64,000 bases of DNA from CAZOZZ01 sp965262425. Lineage in GTDB: Bacteria; Acidobacteriota; Terriglobia; 20CM-2-55-15. A program made the translations under genes and the position numbers. Location: NCBI GenBank assembly GCA_965262425.1, contig OZ253536.1, positions 2,852,001 through 2,916,000 of the forward strand, in the 5' to 3' direction. Of the stretch, positions 10,045 to 19,345 are shown one piece after another. The first letter of the stretch is position 1; every line of letters begins with the position of its first letter. The notes under the pieces were generated by a model, which saw only the letters and a list, made by a program, of their open reading frames with translations, did not search any database and was not told the origin of the DNA.

Positions 10045-10426
10045 TGCCGTTACCGTAGGAAAACACTAAGTTGTCGCAAACCAGGAAATTGATCAACGAC
10101 AGCGTAATGATCGAAACAAGATTAGCCAGAACCGGATCCAAGGAGCCGATCGAGACCAGGAGGTAAGCAAGCCAGACATTCCCGGTTATGGACACCACTC
10201 CGACGGCCACGTTGAAACGGAGCAACGTGAACAGTCCAACGAGCGGGCGATCCGGCCAGGTCCACCTCACGTGCCACAGGAAGTTGTGCAGGATTGCGAC
10301 CTCCACGGCCAGGGCTGTCGCGGGCAGGTAATGCATCTTGAAGACACGAACGAGCACCGCAATCAAGATGAGTTGGACGGCCATGCCCATGATGCCGACT
10401 GCGTTGAACCTGAGCCAGCGCATCAT
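10025..10426 (-). CDS. GtrA-family membrane protein
   Basis: This is a 133-aa four-TM protein of the GtrA/DPMS_TMD type, thought to help move polyprenyl-linked sugars across the inner membrane. Signature pieces are RWLRFNAVGIMGM at the start, the TM1-TM2 turn with HNFLWHVRWTW (about 47-57) and the conserved LVSIITLSLINFLVCDNLVF near the C-terminus. The ATG at 10426 follows GGAGGAG at a five-base distance. It overlaps the stop of the upstream phosphatidyltransferase gene, which indicates translational coupling. Confidence 0.88.
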   Translation of the reverse strand: MMRWLRFNAVGIMGMAVQLILIAVLVRVFKMHYLPATALAVEVAILHNFLWHVRWTWPDRPLVGLFTLLRFNVAVGVVSITGNVWLAYLLVSIGSLDPVLANLVSIITLSLINFLVCDNLVFSYGNGNAEHSE

Positions 10427-11145
10427 GTTGTCTCCTCCAGGTAGAGCCTCATCGTGTTGTGCGCTACGGAAACAACCAGCGTGGTCGTCATCGCGACCAT
10501 CGCGACCACACTGGCCACGTCGAGGAACAGGTGGTCTGTTCCGAGGACGCACACCGTGGGACGCTGCCACGCAACGACAAAGCCGATTGAGAGCAAGATC
10601 CGCAGTTCGGTTGGACCCACCTTCCAGAACGACATTTGAAATACTCCCAGCGAATACGCAGCGAGGTACGAATTGATTGCGAGGAGGAGGTAGATGACCA
10701 GCAAGCTCATGGCAACCAGAGGACTCAGGTAGCCGGAACACGCCAGACCGCCGAACAGGAAAAGCACGCCGAAGGAGTCGGAAATGTGATCGACATAGTA
10801 GCCGTAACGGGGTCTTTCCTGCTTCCTCACCCGGGCCAGCGTTCCATCGAGGCTGTCCCCAAACCAGTTCACCGCCAACCAGACTGTTGTCAGAGGCAAG
10901 GCCGCCGGCCACGCTCGCGCCCACGCGCATGAGATACCCGCAAGCAACATTGCAGCCAACGCAATGAACGTGAGGTGGTCGGGATGGACCCACGAAGGCA
11001 TCCGATCGGCCAGCCACAAAAGACATCGGTGCTCGGCACGGGCGAGCACACTGTTGTTTTGCCGAACGATGTCGGCATTCCCCGTCGCCGCATAAGCAGA
11101 CTGAATCATGGTGCCGATTCTGCGACGGGCGAACGTTGACATCAA
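10423..11145 (-). CDS. CDP-alcohol phosphatidyltransferase family membrane enzyme
   Basis: The enzyme transfers a phosphoalcohol from CDP-diacylglycerol or a related donor. The catalytic signature is intact: DG-TL-AR, nine residues, G, then D and D three residues apart (DGTLARVRKQERPRYG, then YYVDHISD), about residues 98-121. Several TM helices follow. The 240-aa length is usual. TTG at 11145 is the upstream start; an internal ATG at residue 13 is an alternative, and neither has a strong ribosome site. It is followed by GtrA and an exported protein in one transcription unit, which suggests envelope lipid or glycan assembly. The substrate cannot be told from sequence. Confidence 0.85.
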   Translation of the reverse strand: MMSTFARRRIGTMIQSAYAATGNADIVRQNNSVLARAEHRCLLWLADRMPSWVHPDHLTFIALAAMLLAGISCAWARAWPAALPLTTVWLAVNWFGDSLDGTLARVRKQERPRYGYYVDHISDSFGVLFLFGGLACSGYLSPLVAMSLLVIYLLLAINSYLAAYSLGVFQMSFWKVGPTELRILLSIGFVVAWQRPTVCVLGTDHLFLDVASVVAMVAMTTTLVVSVAHNTMRLYLEETT

Positions 11146-11506
11146 TGCACTGGGTATGGATTGTCCCTTGACTGGATCTGTGCTGGACCTGAACAGTTAA
11201 AACATTGAATTGAAATGGCTTATAGTGGATGAAGCGGTCTTGCCGTTGTCTGATGAGATCGAAGAGCAACTGGAAGCAGCCGTGGAACCCTGGATAGTTG
11301 CCCCTTTAAACGAGAGAGTGACGGAGTACGGTTTGACCCTCTTCCCGGCCTCCTGTACGCTTGAGGCGATTTTCCGACCAAGAGCTGAAAACGAACGGGA
11401 GAGAGTTTGTGCAACACCGATCGCCGGTGGCCGGCCTTTTCTCCCTCTTCTTGATCACGCTGGATGCGACGGGCGAAGCTTTTCCGCGGTCGGTGTAGGA
11501 GGGATC
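11146..11506. other. Divergent intergenic region
   Basis: This lies between two divergent transcription units and probably holds both promoters. It is A/T-richer near 11195-11215. I see no gene or structured RNA that I can support. Confidence 0.4.
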
Positions 11507-12910
11507 ATGAAAAACGTTGTGGTTACCCGTGGGCGGACCGGCCTCGCGATCTCAACGGTAGTATTAGCGGCGACGGTCGCTGGGGCTACCCTTGGAGCGT
11601 CCGCCCAATCCCACTTGCCACTTGCTGATCGCAGGGGCGTTTTCCCGGATGGCCAGGAGTGGCAGATCACTGTGCCGGCGAACTGGAACGGGACGGTCAT
11701 CAACGACCTGGACCGGATATCGAACCGCTCGGGCCGGGCCGACTTCTTCCTCCCGCGCGGTTTCGCCTACACGGGCACGCGACGGCATTCTGATCGGGGT
11801 AGCAATTGGGACCCACGCGCTGAGTCCAACAACATGGTAAGGATCCTGGACCTGTTCGAAGCGGAGTTTGGCCGACCCGAGCATACTGTTCAATTCGGAT
11901 GCTCCGGAGGTGGCTCGGTTGCTCTGAGCGTGGCTGAAGACCACCCGCAGAGATTCGACGGGGTCATTGCGATGCATGCGACCAGTCCGATTACGCTTGC
12001 CAACATGCGGCTGGACCTGACCTTCGCGCTTAAGACCGTGCTCGACTCCAACGACCAACTGCCCCTCATCGTCACGTCTCGACCGACAGGTCCGGCCGAT
12101 ACTGCCTGGGTCAACTTCCTCGCTGCGGCCGGGGAAACGGCCGAGGGGCGTGCCCGGATGGCTTTGGCGGGTGTGCTCGCTCAGTACCCGGCCTGGGGCA
12201 GTCAATCTGACGCGGTTCCAAAGCCTCGGCCCGAGGATAAGGCAGGTGTCCGGGAGGCCCTGCTCAAAGTGGTGGTCGACGGCGCCAGACGGGCAGTGAC
12301 TTCACGTCCACAGTGGGACCAACCAGCCGGCCTGATGTCATGGAACACCGGCGTCGACTACAGGCAGTTCTACGCCAACGCCGATCCGGATCACAAGCAG
12401 ATCGTTCGGGACTTGTACGCCGAAGCCGGGCTGCACATCGAGGCGGACCTCGATCGCATCAACGCCGGCACCCGGATCGAAGCGAGTCCCGAAGCTGTGA
12501 ACTACTGGAGGTCCCGGACTCATACCGGGATCATTGGAGTGCCCCTGTTGCACATTTCGAACATCGGAGACGCGGGAACCCCGGCCGCGAACATGTCCTC
12601 TCACGAAGAGTTGGTCACGCGGGCGGGAAAGAACTCCCTCTACCGTCAGGCGTTCATTGACGCGCCTGGGCACTGCACGTTCAATACGGCCGAAATGGCG
12701 GCGGCGGTCGAGACCCTCGTCCATCGCATCGAACGGGGCACGTGGGACGATATCGTCGACCCGGGCAGGATGAATGCTGTTGGCCGTAGTTTTGGGCTTG
12801 GCGAACCACGGTTCATACACCCCGGACCTGAGATTGGCTGGTCGCCGCCCAAGCACCTCAATCGGGGATTCTTTCCAGATAGCCGTGGACCTTCGGGAGA
12901 GAACCGTTAG
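11507..12910 (+). CDS. Secreted alpha/beta-hydrolase
   Basis: This is a 467-aa exported hydrolase. The ATG at 11507 is chosen because AGGAGG lies a few bases before it and a signal peptide follows (KNVVVTRGRTGLAISTVVLA..., cleaved near GASAQS). The nucleophile elbow is GCSGGG (about residue 130), the family G-x-S-x-G. A candidate catalytic His is in the C-terminal DAPGHCTFN (about 385). The fold resembles secreted esterase/peptidase-like hydrolases of this phylum; the substrate is unknown. It sits 91 bases before tctC on the same strand, so co-expression with the tricarboxylate-type uptake system is plausible. Confidence 0.78.
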   Translation: MKNVVVTRGRTGLAISTVVLAATVAGATLGASAQSHLPLADRRGVFPDGQEWQITVPANWNGTVINDLDRISNRSGRADFFLPRGFAYTGTRRHSDRGSNWDPRAESNNMVRILDLFEAEFGRPEHTVQFGCSGGGSVALSVAEDHPQRFDGVIAMHATSPITLANMRLDLTFALKTVLDSNDQLPLIVTSRPTGPADTAWVNFLAAAGETAEGRARMALAGVLAQYPAWGSQSDAVPKPRPEDKAGVREALLKVVVDGARRAVTSRPQWDQPAGLMSWNTGVDYRQFYANADPDHKQIVRDLYAEAGLHIEADLDRINAGTRIEASPEAVNYWRSRTHTGIIGVPLLHISNIGDAGTPAANMSSHEELVTRAGKNSLYRQAFIDAPGHCTFNTAEMAAAVETLVHRIERGTWDDIVDPGRMNAVGRSFGLGEPRFIHPGPEIGWSPPKHLNRGFFPDSRGPSGENR

Positions 12911-13001
12911 CAGCCTGTGGCGGAAGTCGGTGGGGTCGCGCACCTTTTTGGAGAGCGAAGCTCGACTCTTGCGGTGTGAATTAACGATAATACGGATCCT
13001 T

Positions 13002-14027
13002 ATGGTCATCTACCGTCAGACATCGAGTTTTCGCTCAATCTTATTCTTGGCAACTCTTGTCTTCGCTGGATGCACTGGCAGTGTCGCACCCGAGCGGCCG
13101 GCCGGTGCGCTTCGGCCAACAACCTCGGGTTATCCCGCAAGACCCATCACGCTTCTCGCTCCCGCCAACCCAGGCGGAGGGTGGGACCAGACGGCGCGAC
13201 AGATCAGGCAGGTGTGGACTGAAACCCAGACATTGGGGGTCCCAGTCGAGGTGGTGAATCGCGGCGGCGCCGGGGGGACGATCGGACTCGCGGATCTCGT
13301 CTCGCGGCAGCGCAACAACCCGTACACATTGATGGTGTTTGGCCAGGTCATGGTCGGGGCGACGCGAACCAATAACAGTGCGGTCTCGATCAAAGACACA
13401 GTCCCGCTTGCGCGGCTTCTGAGCGAGTTTGAGGTGGTAACTGTCCCTCCCGACTCTCCCTACCGGACATTTGAGGAGTTGATAGAGGAATTCACACGAA
13501 ACCCGCGCCAGGTCAGCTGGGCAGGAGGGTCGGCCGGCGGAATCGATCACATTCTTGTCGGTCTCATCGCGCAGGAGGCAGGGGTGGATCCCCGTGAAGT
13601 CAACTACATCGCATACTCGGGCGGGGGAGAAGCCGCTGTCGGCGTGATGGGCGGTCACGTGGTGGCCGGGGTGTCCGGACTGGGAGAGTGGAAGGCTCAT
13701 GTAGATTCCGGTCGGATGCGCTTGTTGGCGATCTCGTCTCCGGAACGCGTCGACAACCGCGATACGCCGACGATCCGTGAAAGCGGGCTCGACGTCGTTC
13801 TCGCAAACTGGAGAGGTATCACCGCCCCTCCCGGGATCGACGCGGAAACCAGGGAATGGTTGGTCCAGGCATTGACCCAAATGAGGGAGTCCTCGGCCTG
13901 GCAAGACATCCTGGTCAGCAACGATTGGCAAGACAGTTTTCTGACAGGTGAAGAGTTCGAGGAGTTTCTCGACGAGGAAGCACGGACAGTGGAGGTGATT
14001 TTGCGAGCGATCGGGTTAATCCAATAG
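13002..14027 (+). CDS. tctC: Tripartite tricarboxylate transporter solute-binding lipoprotein (TctC family)
   Basis: This is a 341-aa Bug/TctC-type extracytoplasmic binding protein that captures a carboxylate for the TctAB permease. It carries a lipobox (LVFAGC, Cys near residue 23), so it is membrane-anchored, unlike many soluble Bug proteins. The family opening YPARPITLLAPANPGGGWD is near residue 45, and VVNRGGAGGTIGL follows. The ATG at 13002 is chosen for the lipoprotein signal that follows it. The stop overlaps the GTG of tctB by one base. The ligand is not predictable from sequence. Confidence 0.9.
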   Translation: MVIYRQTSSFRSILFLATLVFAGCTGSVAPERPAGALRPTTSGYPARPITLLAPANPGGGWDQTARQIRQVWTETQTLGVPVEVVNRGGAGGTIGLADLVSRQRNNPYTLMVFGQVMVGATRTNNSAVSIKDTVPLARLLSEFEVVTVPPDSPYRTFEELIEEFTRNPRQVSWAGGSAGGIDHILVGLIAQEAGVDPREVNYIAYSGGGEAAVGVMGGHVVAGVSGLGEWKAHVDSGRMRLLAISSPERVDNRDTPTIRESGLDVVLANWRGITAPPGIDAETREWLVQALTQMRESSAWQDILVSNDWQDSFLTGEEFEEFLDEEARTVEVILRAIGLIQ

Positions 14028-14464
14028 TGAAACTGAATCGAATGCTCGCAGTGTCCCTGGTTCTCTTGAGTAGCGGCTATCTGGCCCTCTCCTTCCTGAT
14101 TCCCGAACCCAGTGGAGCCTATGCAACGGTCGGGCCACGTGCGTTTCCGATCGTGATAGGCATCGGACTGATCAGCAGCTCCATATGGATCGGGCTGAGT
14201 GAAGCGAGATCGCCGGTGGCGCCAATCTTTATTGACTGGCGGCTCTTCCTGTTCAGTGCAATAACATTCCTCGCTTACATCCTACTGCTCGAACCTGTCG
14301 GTTACCTGCTGGCCACCGTGGGGCTCATCACACTCGAAGCGCGACTGCTTGGAAGCCACGACTGGTTTCGCAACTTGATCCTCAGCGTCGTCATTACGGC
14401 ATCGGTCTACGGCGTTTTCAACTTGCTGCTCGATATCCGGTTGCCCGGGGGGGTGATGGGTTGA
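14027..14464 (+). CDS. tctB: Tripartite tricarboxylate transporter small membrane subunit (TctB family)
   Basis: This is a 145-aa four-TM protein, the small permease subunit. It starts with GTG overlapping the tctC stop by one base and ends one base before the tctA ATG, so the three are translationally coupled. The early GPRAFPIVIGIGL motif (about 37-49) is typical of TctB. Length and TM number match the family. Confidence 0.9.
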   Translation: MKLNRMLAVSLVLLSSGYLALSFLIPEPSGAYATVGPRAFPIVIGIGLISSSIWIGLSEARSPVAPIFIDWRLFLFSAITFLAYILLLEPVGYLLATVGLITLEARLLGSHDWFRNLILSVVITASVYGVFNLLLDIRLPGGVMG

Positions 14465-14465
14465 G

Positions 14466-15977
14466 ATGGACGCGCTAACCCAGTTAGGCAACAACCTCGG
14501 GGTCGGGTTCGGTGCCGCGCTGGCGCCCCTTAACCTCCTCTTCGGGTTGATTGGCGTGACGCTGGGCACCGCGGTCGGAGTCCTGCCAGGCATCGGTCCA
14601 GCCCTTGCGATATCCATGCTCATGCCCTTGACATTCGGCATGGACCCGATCGGTGCATTCATCATGTTTGGGGGCATCTACTACGGGGCGATGTACGGAG
14701 GATCGACAACTTCAATACTTGTCAGGATGCCGGGCGAAGCATCCAGCGTGATGACGACTCTCGACGGGTACCAGATGACCCTCAAAGGGCGGAGCGGAGC
14801 AGCTTTGGCGACCGCAGCGATCGGATCCTTCATCGCCGGCACGTTTGCCACGCTGATGCTGATGCTGATAGCGCCGATACTCGTCGAATTCGCGTTGGGT
14901 TTCGGCCCTTCCGAGTACTTCGCGTTGATGGTCCTGGCGTTGACGGCGATCACGGGATTATCCGGCAAATCGGCTCCAAAATGTGCCTTCGCGACCCTGC
15001 TTGGGTTGGCGCTGGGAACAATAGGGATCGATCTTCAAACAGGCCAGGCACGCTTTACGTTCGGGACGCCGGGATTGCTTGGGGGTGTGAACGTCGTCAT
15101 CGTCACCGTCGGGCTGTTTGCCATCGGTGAAGTGTTCTGGTACGCGGCAACGCGCGGCAACAAGATCGAAGACAGAGCTCCGGTCGGGGGGCCGGTGGGG
15201 CTGACCCGACAGGAGTGGCGACGGTCGTTCCCGGCCTGGACACGAGGAACGGTAATCGGGTTCTTCACGGGCGTCCTTCCCGGTGCCGGCGCTACGGTCG
15301 CAAGCTTCCTCTCCTACGATGTCGAACGTCGCTGCTCGAAGAATCCAGAAGAGTTCGGTAATGGAGCAATCGAAGGTGTTGCGGGCCCGGAAGCCGCAAA
15401 CAATGCCAGCGCCGGCGGAAGCCTCGTCCCCTTACTGGCCCTCGGCATCCCCGGTTCGGGGACGACCGCGGTAATGCTCGCCGCGTTTCAGATGTATGGC
15501 CTTCAACCGGGTCCTTTGTTGTTTGAAGAGAATTCCGGACTCGTCTGGGGACTGATCGCCAGCCTCTATGTCTCGAACGTATTACTACTGACACTAAACT
15601 TACCGTTGATCGGCATATGGGTCCGCCTGCTCCGAGTGCCCCCCTCGCTACTGTTTGCCGCCGTACTTGCCTTTTCCACACTAGGCGTCTACACGCTCAA
15701 CAACAGCATCTTCGATGTCGCGATCGTCTATGTTCTGGGGATTCTGGCCTTCTTCATGCGACTGTACGAATTTCCGGTCGCACCCACGATCCTGGCCGTC
15801 GTGCTGGGTCCATTAATGGAGCAGGAATTTCGGCGGGCGATGGCAATCTCGGGTGGCGATCCTTCAGTTTTTCTGACCCGTCCACTATCGGCGGTGATTC
15901 TGTCCTTGGCTTTCGCAGCCATAGCCGGACCTGCTGTGGTGCGACATGTTTCGGCACGACTCGGGTCCCGACGCTGA
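14466..15977 (+). CDS. tctA: Tripartite tricarboxylate transporter large membrane subunit (TctA family)
   Basis: This is a 503-aa polytopic permease, full length. Family signatures are present: GTAVGVLPGIGPALAISMLM (about 37-56), GGIYYGAMYGGSTTSILV (about 68-85), FFTGVLPGAGATVASFLSY (about 265-283) and the AANNASAGGSLVPLLALGIP stretch near 315-335. The glycine-rich loops are the likely substrate path. It is the last gene of the tctCBA operon; the next gene is on the other strand, 34 bases away. Confidence 0.95.
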   Translation: MDALTQLGNNLGVGFGAALAPLNLLFGLIGVTLGTAVGVLPGIGPALAISMLMPLTFGMDPIGAFIMFGGIYYGAMYGGSTTSILVRMPGEASSVMTTLDGYQMTLKGRSGAALATAAIGSFIAGTFATLMLMLIAPILVEFALGFGPSEYFALMVLALTAITGLSGKSAPKCAFATLLGLALGTIGIDLQTGQARFTFGTPGLLGGVNVVIVTVGLFAIGEVFWYAATRGNKIEDRAPVGGPVGLTRQEWRRSFPAWTRGTVIGFFTGVLPGAGATVASFLSYDVERRCSKNPEEFGNGAIEGVAGPEAANNASAGGSLVPLLALGIPGSGTTAVMLAAFQMYGLQPGPLLFEENSGLVWGLIASLYVSNVLLLTLNLPLIGIWVRLLRVPPSLLFAAVLAFSTLGVYTLNNSIFDVAIVYVLGILAFFMRLYEFPVAPTILAVVLGPLMEQEFRRAMAISGGDPSVFLTRPLSAVILSLAFAAIAGPAVVRHVSARLGSRR

Positions 15978-16011
15978 CCACGGCGAACCTCCCGCCACGA
16001 CCGTGACGCTT

Positions 16012-16806
16012 TCAGCGCGGTCCGGCCGGTTCCAGGCCGCTCTCGATAATGGCAGGGGCAACGGCCGGCGATGACAAGTATTCGATGAGCGATTTGGCCC
16101 CATCCGGATTGTTCGCGCCCACAACTATGCCAGCCGAGAACACCGTCGTGCGCTGAACCTCATCCGGCAGTCGTCCCACATAATCGATCCCTTCGATGGG
16201 CAGCAACTCGCTGATCTGCTGAAAGCCGATCTCGGCGTCCCCACGTGCGACCACGTTGCCGACGCGCTCGCTTTCGATGCGCTGGCTCTTCTCTTTGATT
16301 TGATCGGCGATGCCGAGGCGCGGAAACAACTCGGTGGAGAGATAAGTTCCGCTGGCGCTGGCAGAATACGCAATGGACTTCGCCTCGAGGAGCGTGCGCT
16401 TGAGCGATTCTACGGTGCTGATGTCAGGCTTCGGCGCTCCGGCCCGCACCGCCATCCCGATGCTGGATCGCACCAGATCGACTCGGCTGCCGGCCACAAC
16501 CTTACCCTGTTTGATCAATTCGTCGAGCGCGTTCGCAGCCAGGATCACCACATCTGCCGGCTCACCGCGCTCGAGCCGCATCGGAATCGAGTCCGGCGCG
16601 CCTCCCATCGAAGCCCCGTAAGCAGTCAGGATGGTGTCTTGATTCGCGAGTTCGTACTCCGGAATGACTTTGTTATACGGCGCGGCAAATCCGCCAGACG
16701 TCATCACCCTGATTTGTCCTGCGGCAGCGTTACCCGCGACAAGCAATACGCTGACTAAAGCCAGAGCAAATGTTCTGGGAACCAACAACGTTTTTTTCGT
16801 TTCCAT
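16012..16806 (-). CDS. ModA-like / SBP_bac_11 substrate-binding protein
   Basis: This is a 264-aa exported binding protein. The ATG at 16806 is preferred over a GTG three codons upstream because AGGAAAG then has a normal spacing. After the signal peptide (cleaved near NAAAGQ) comes QIRVMTSGGFAAPYNKVIPE, then the ModA-type RLERGEPADVVILAANALDELIKQG and AYSASASGTYLSTELFPRLG segments. Relatives bind molybdate or organic anions. No ABC permease or ATPase gene is adjacent, so it is an orphan, and its stop faces tctA. A role with the Tct system is possible but unproven. Confidence 0.82.
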   Translation of the reverse strand: METKKTLLVPRTFALALVSVLLVAGNAAAGQIRVMTSGGFAAPYNKVIPEYELANQDTILTAYGASMGGAPDSIPMRLERGEPADVVILAANALDELIKQGKVVAGSRVDLVRSSIGMAVRAGAPKPDISTVESLKRTLLEAKSIAYSASASGTYLSTELFPRLGIADQIKEKSQRIESERVGNVVARGDAEIGFQQISELLPIEGIDYVGRLPDEVQRTTVFSAGIVVGANNPDGAKSLIEYLSSPAVAPAIIESGLEPAGPR

Positions 16807-17065
16807 CGCAGTCACTTTCCTACATCGCTTGAATTTTGACGTGAGCCGTTTTTAAACTTGGCGGTCGTTCGTCCGCGAAAACCGGACCTACCGCCAGCGA
16901 TACGGCACCCCGAACGTACCTGTCCGGGGGTATGGCTTCCCTCCGGAGAGGACATGTAACAGGATCGTTGTTTATCCTAATAGATCGCCGGCCTCAAGGG
17001 TATTGTCAAGTTGCGGCGCCTGCTCGAACGAAGTTCGCGGGTCCGATACCGGAGTGACGAACATC

Positions 17066-17296
17066 TCACGGTAGTGCGCACAGGCAAAAACCCACAGACT
17101 GGCCTGCGGATCGGCTACCGCTGGGATGGTTCAGAGCCTCCGCCGCAGGGGCTTCCCAGTTGAACCGCTCACGCAGGTCGGCGCGGTCGGCCAAATGTTC
17201 GGGAAGGACTTTGATCGCAACCGTGCGGTCGAGGCGGGTGTCGGTGGCGCGATGCACTTCGCCCATACCACCAGCGCCTAACTGGTCGGCGTTCAC
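17066..17296 (-). pseudogene. Ser/Thr kinase fragment (glycine loop to VAIK lysine)
   Basis: On the minus strand the sequence reads LGAGGMGEVHRATDTRLDRT and VAIKVLPEHLADRADLRERF, then ALNHP. This is the N-lobe of a Pkn-type Ser/Thr kinase, including the glycine-rich loop and the ATP-binding lysine. There is no N-terminal start region, no HRD and no DFG; the frame degenerates after about 60 residues. It is a scrap of the kinase family seen many times to the right. It cannot make a functional kinase. Confidence 0.8.
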
Positions 17297-17367
17297 GTGG
17301 GAACGTGGAACAAGTTGGAAAACTCTGCACGGACACGGGGACGGATTACGTCCTATATAATCTGAAA

Positions 17368-17754
17368 ATGGTAACGAGAAGAAACTTCATCAGCGCGGGC
17401 GTAGCGCTCACAGCGACCGGCTTGGCGCATCAACAAGTAGTCGGTCCTTTGGAGTCTGATATGTACGGAATCATCAGCCGGATTCGGGCAACGAGCGGAG
17501 ACAGAGACACTTTGGCGTCTATTCTTATCGAAGGGGTGTCGGGCATGCCCGGGTGCCTCAGCTACGTGGTTGCACGTGACTCGACTGACCCTGATTCATT
17601 GTGGGTCACGGAGGTGTGGGACAGCCAGGCCAGTCACGCCGCGTCCCTTTCTCTTCCATCGGTGCAGGCCGCGATAGCCGCGGGGCGACCGCTGATCGAG
17701 AGTTTCCAAGACCGTACGGAGACGGAACCCATTGGAGGCCACGGGTTGGGATGA
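17368..17754 (+). CDS. Secreted antibiotic-biosynthesis-monooxygenase-fold protein
   Basis: This is a 128-aa protein with a Tat-like leader (MVTRRNFISAGVALTATG) followed by one ABM ferredoxin-like domain (about 35-118: YGIISRIRATSGDRDTLASI, then DPDSLWVTEVWDSQASHAAS). Such domains act in small-molecule oxidation or as dimeric decoys; no substrate is visible. A TATAAT at 17356-17361 lies only six bases before the ATG, so the mRNA would be nearly leaderless if that box is used, and no Shine-Dalgarno is visible. The kinase scrap behind it faces away. Confidence 0.75.
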   Translation: MVTRRNFISAGVALTATGLAHQQVVGPLESDMYGIISRIRATSGDRDTLASILIEGVSGMPGCLSYVVARDSTDPDSLWVTEVWDSQASHAASLSLPSVQAAIAAGRPLIESFQDRTETEPIGGHGLG

Positions 17755-18081
17755 TCTGTCGACCGGGGTCGCTCGCGGGCGGCATCTTGGGTCGTGCAGC
17801 AGAATGATTGTCCGGCTCTCCTATCTCAGGTACGAGCGCCACGGCTTCGATCGTGCAAGAGGTTCTAGTGAGCCGTTGAGCGGACCGCCGGGATAAGTCG
17901 GAGACGTCCGCTTGAGAATCTAAGACCCGATCCCCTCACGCCCATCTTCAACCAGCGTCTCCTCAAACACTGAGGCTCGGCAAACATGTCGAGCTCCTGT
18001 GTTGGGGGGTGGGACTTTGGAATAGGTGGACGGCGGAGAATCGGAAGATTCGTCCGGACCTCGGTCTCGCCTCGACATCGG
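17755..18081. other. Gap holding only a zinc-ribbon gene fragment
   Basis: There is no full gene between the ABM protein and the end of the FkbM gene. The only coding trace is the minus-strand fragment at 17920-17982 described separately. Confidence 0.5.
17920..17982 (-). pseudogene. Fragment of the small zinc-ribbon protein family
   Basis: The minus strand reads CRASVFEETLVED followed shortly by a stop. This parallels the C-terminal CQGPVFEETLVEG of the complete small protein at 19653-19823, with a shared stretch of nearly identical DNA. The N-terminal part is missing. It is one of three family members or remnants within 3 kb. Confidence 0.55.
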
Positions 18082-19023
18082 CTAGTGCACGCGGTGCTGC
18101 TGGCGCCACTGCATGCGTTCGCGGGCTCGTTGCCAGGTGTCTTCGGGGCCTTCGACCGCTTCAAGCCCGGCAACCTGAACATTCGCCTCGCGAGGGAAGC
18201 AGAGCAGGTTACTTTCCGGATGAATATCAGCGAAAACGTTCCGTTCGTTAGAAAAAAAGTTTCCGGCATTGTAGTAAGGCGCGATGTGCCACCAGCCGGC
18301 GTAGTTGAAGTCTTCGAGTTTGGAGATGACCTGCCGGTGATTCTCGGTGGTGGTTTCAACGAAGAGAATAGGGCGCGTTCTCCGGATGGTGGCTTGGGCA
18401 CCTTCAAGGACTCTTGCTTCCAGACCTTCGACGTCGATCTTGATCAGGTGACAAAGTTCGAGTTTGAAACTGTCCAGCTCGACCACGTCGACCGGTTCCC
18501 CTTCCTCAAATCCCTCCGCGTTGACGGCTCCGAAATTTGTGACGTCTCGTGGATTGAGCAGGGGCAGACGGACCGTATTCGGATGGTTCCCAAGTGCCAA
18601 CTGGAAGGTTGCGACATGCAGGAGGTTGTTAATCGCAATGTTCGCGGTCAGATAATTGAAGACCTGGCGCTGGGGTTCGAAAGCGAGAACCAGACCCGTC
18701 GATGTCACCTTGTTCGCGAGAGGAACCGTGTGGGTTCCCAAGTTTGCACCGACATCGACGACAACCTGGCCAGGCGCGAGGACCTTCGAGAGCGCGACTA
18801 CCTCCGTCTCACACCACTCTCCATAGAGGTCCAGTGACCGTCCGATAAAGGTGTCGTTCTGGTTGAAAAGAAACAGCCCATGGCGGCACCGCTTCAAGGT
18901 CGTGTAGTCGTTTCGAAGTATTGCCTGGCTGCTGGTCCCGGCACGGGTTTCCGAACCGGGCACCTGCGCGGCTGTTGCGGGGACATCTGAAAGTGTCGAT
19001 GCCGTTTTGCCATCAGAGTTCAT
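18082..19023 (-). CDS. FkbM-family SAM-dependent methyltransferase
   Basis: This is a 313-aa methyltransferase of the FkbM type, which usually O-methylates sugars or polyketide-like molecules. The SAM motif I is VVDVGANLGTHTVPLA (about 88-103), followed by an acidic loop LAFEPQ (about 115). The family IKIDVEGLEARVLEGA is near 198-213. The ATG at 19023 is used; a TTG 11 codons upstream is an alternative. No glycan gene cluster is adjacent, so the substrate is unknown. It ends with QHRVH. Confidence 0.85.
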   Translation of the reverse strand: MNSDGKTASTLSDVPATAAQVPGSETRAGTSSQAILRNDYTTLKRCRHGLFLFNQNDTFIGRSLDLYGEWCETEVVALSKVLAPGQVVVDVGANLGTHTVPLANKVTSTGLVLAFEPQRQVFNYLTANIAINNLLHVATFQLALGNHPNTVRLPLLNPRDVTNFGAVNAEGFEEGEPVDVVELDSFKLELCHLIKIDVEGLEARVLEGAQATIRRTRPILFVETTTENHRQVISKLEDFNYAGWWHIAPYYNAGNFFSNERNVFADIHPESNLLCFPREANVQVAGLEAVEGPEDTWQRARERMQWRQQHRVH

Positions 19024-19295
19024 ATCGAAGATCCCATCATGGACGCCTGCGTCCAACGCGTTTGTTCCCGATCGGCATGATCTTCAGGCAGTGTCAGAAC
19101 CATGCCTGTTGTTGTCAGAAAATAAGTCGCACTACGTAGCCCTGCCGATGTCGGAAGCCGTTGTCCAGGAGGCGCTTACGCACAAGAAGACTCCTTGGGC
19201 CGATTACAATCGACGCCTCCATGAGAGTCTTCGGGGCAATTGCTAATCCAAACTGGCCAGGTAAGATCTGGGCAACCAGTGGCAGCCAGACCCCT

Positions 19296-19337
19296 AAAAA
19301 ACGAAAGCCCCGGATCACTCCGGGGCTTATCTTTTTG
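19296..19337. terminator. Bidirectional rho-independent terminator
   Basis: A perfect 10-bp stem AAGCCCCGGA / TCCGGGGCTT (19305-19314 and 19319-19328) with a TCAC loop is flanked by T-runs on both strands (CTTTTT rightward, CGTTTTTT leftward). Leftward it would end transcription of the tRNA-Gly remnant. Confidence 0.8.
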
Positions 19338-19345
19338 ATTCAAAA

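Noticed and set aside
10025..11269. A 414-codon frame covering GtrA and the phosphatidyltransferase
   Set aside because: Only the last 133 codons are GtrA; the upstream part is the wrong frame of the CDP-alcohol phosphatidyltransferase gene.
16840..17000. GC-rich palindromic leader upstream of the ModA-like gene considered as a molybdenum-cofactor riboswitch
   Set aside because: I could not match the conserved core of the Moco motif or of any other riboswitch I know; only general hairpins are visible.
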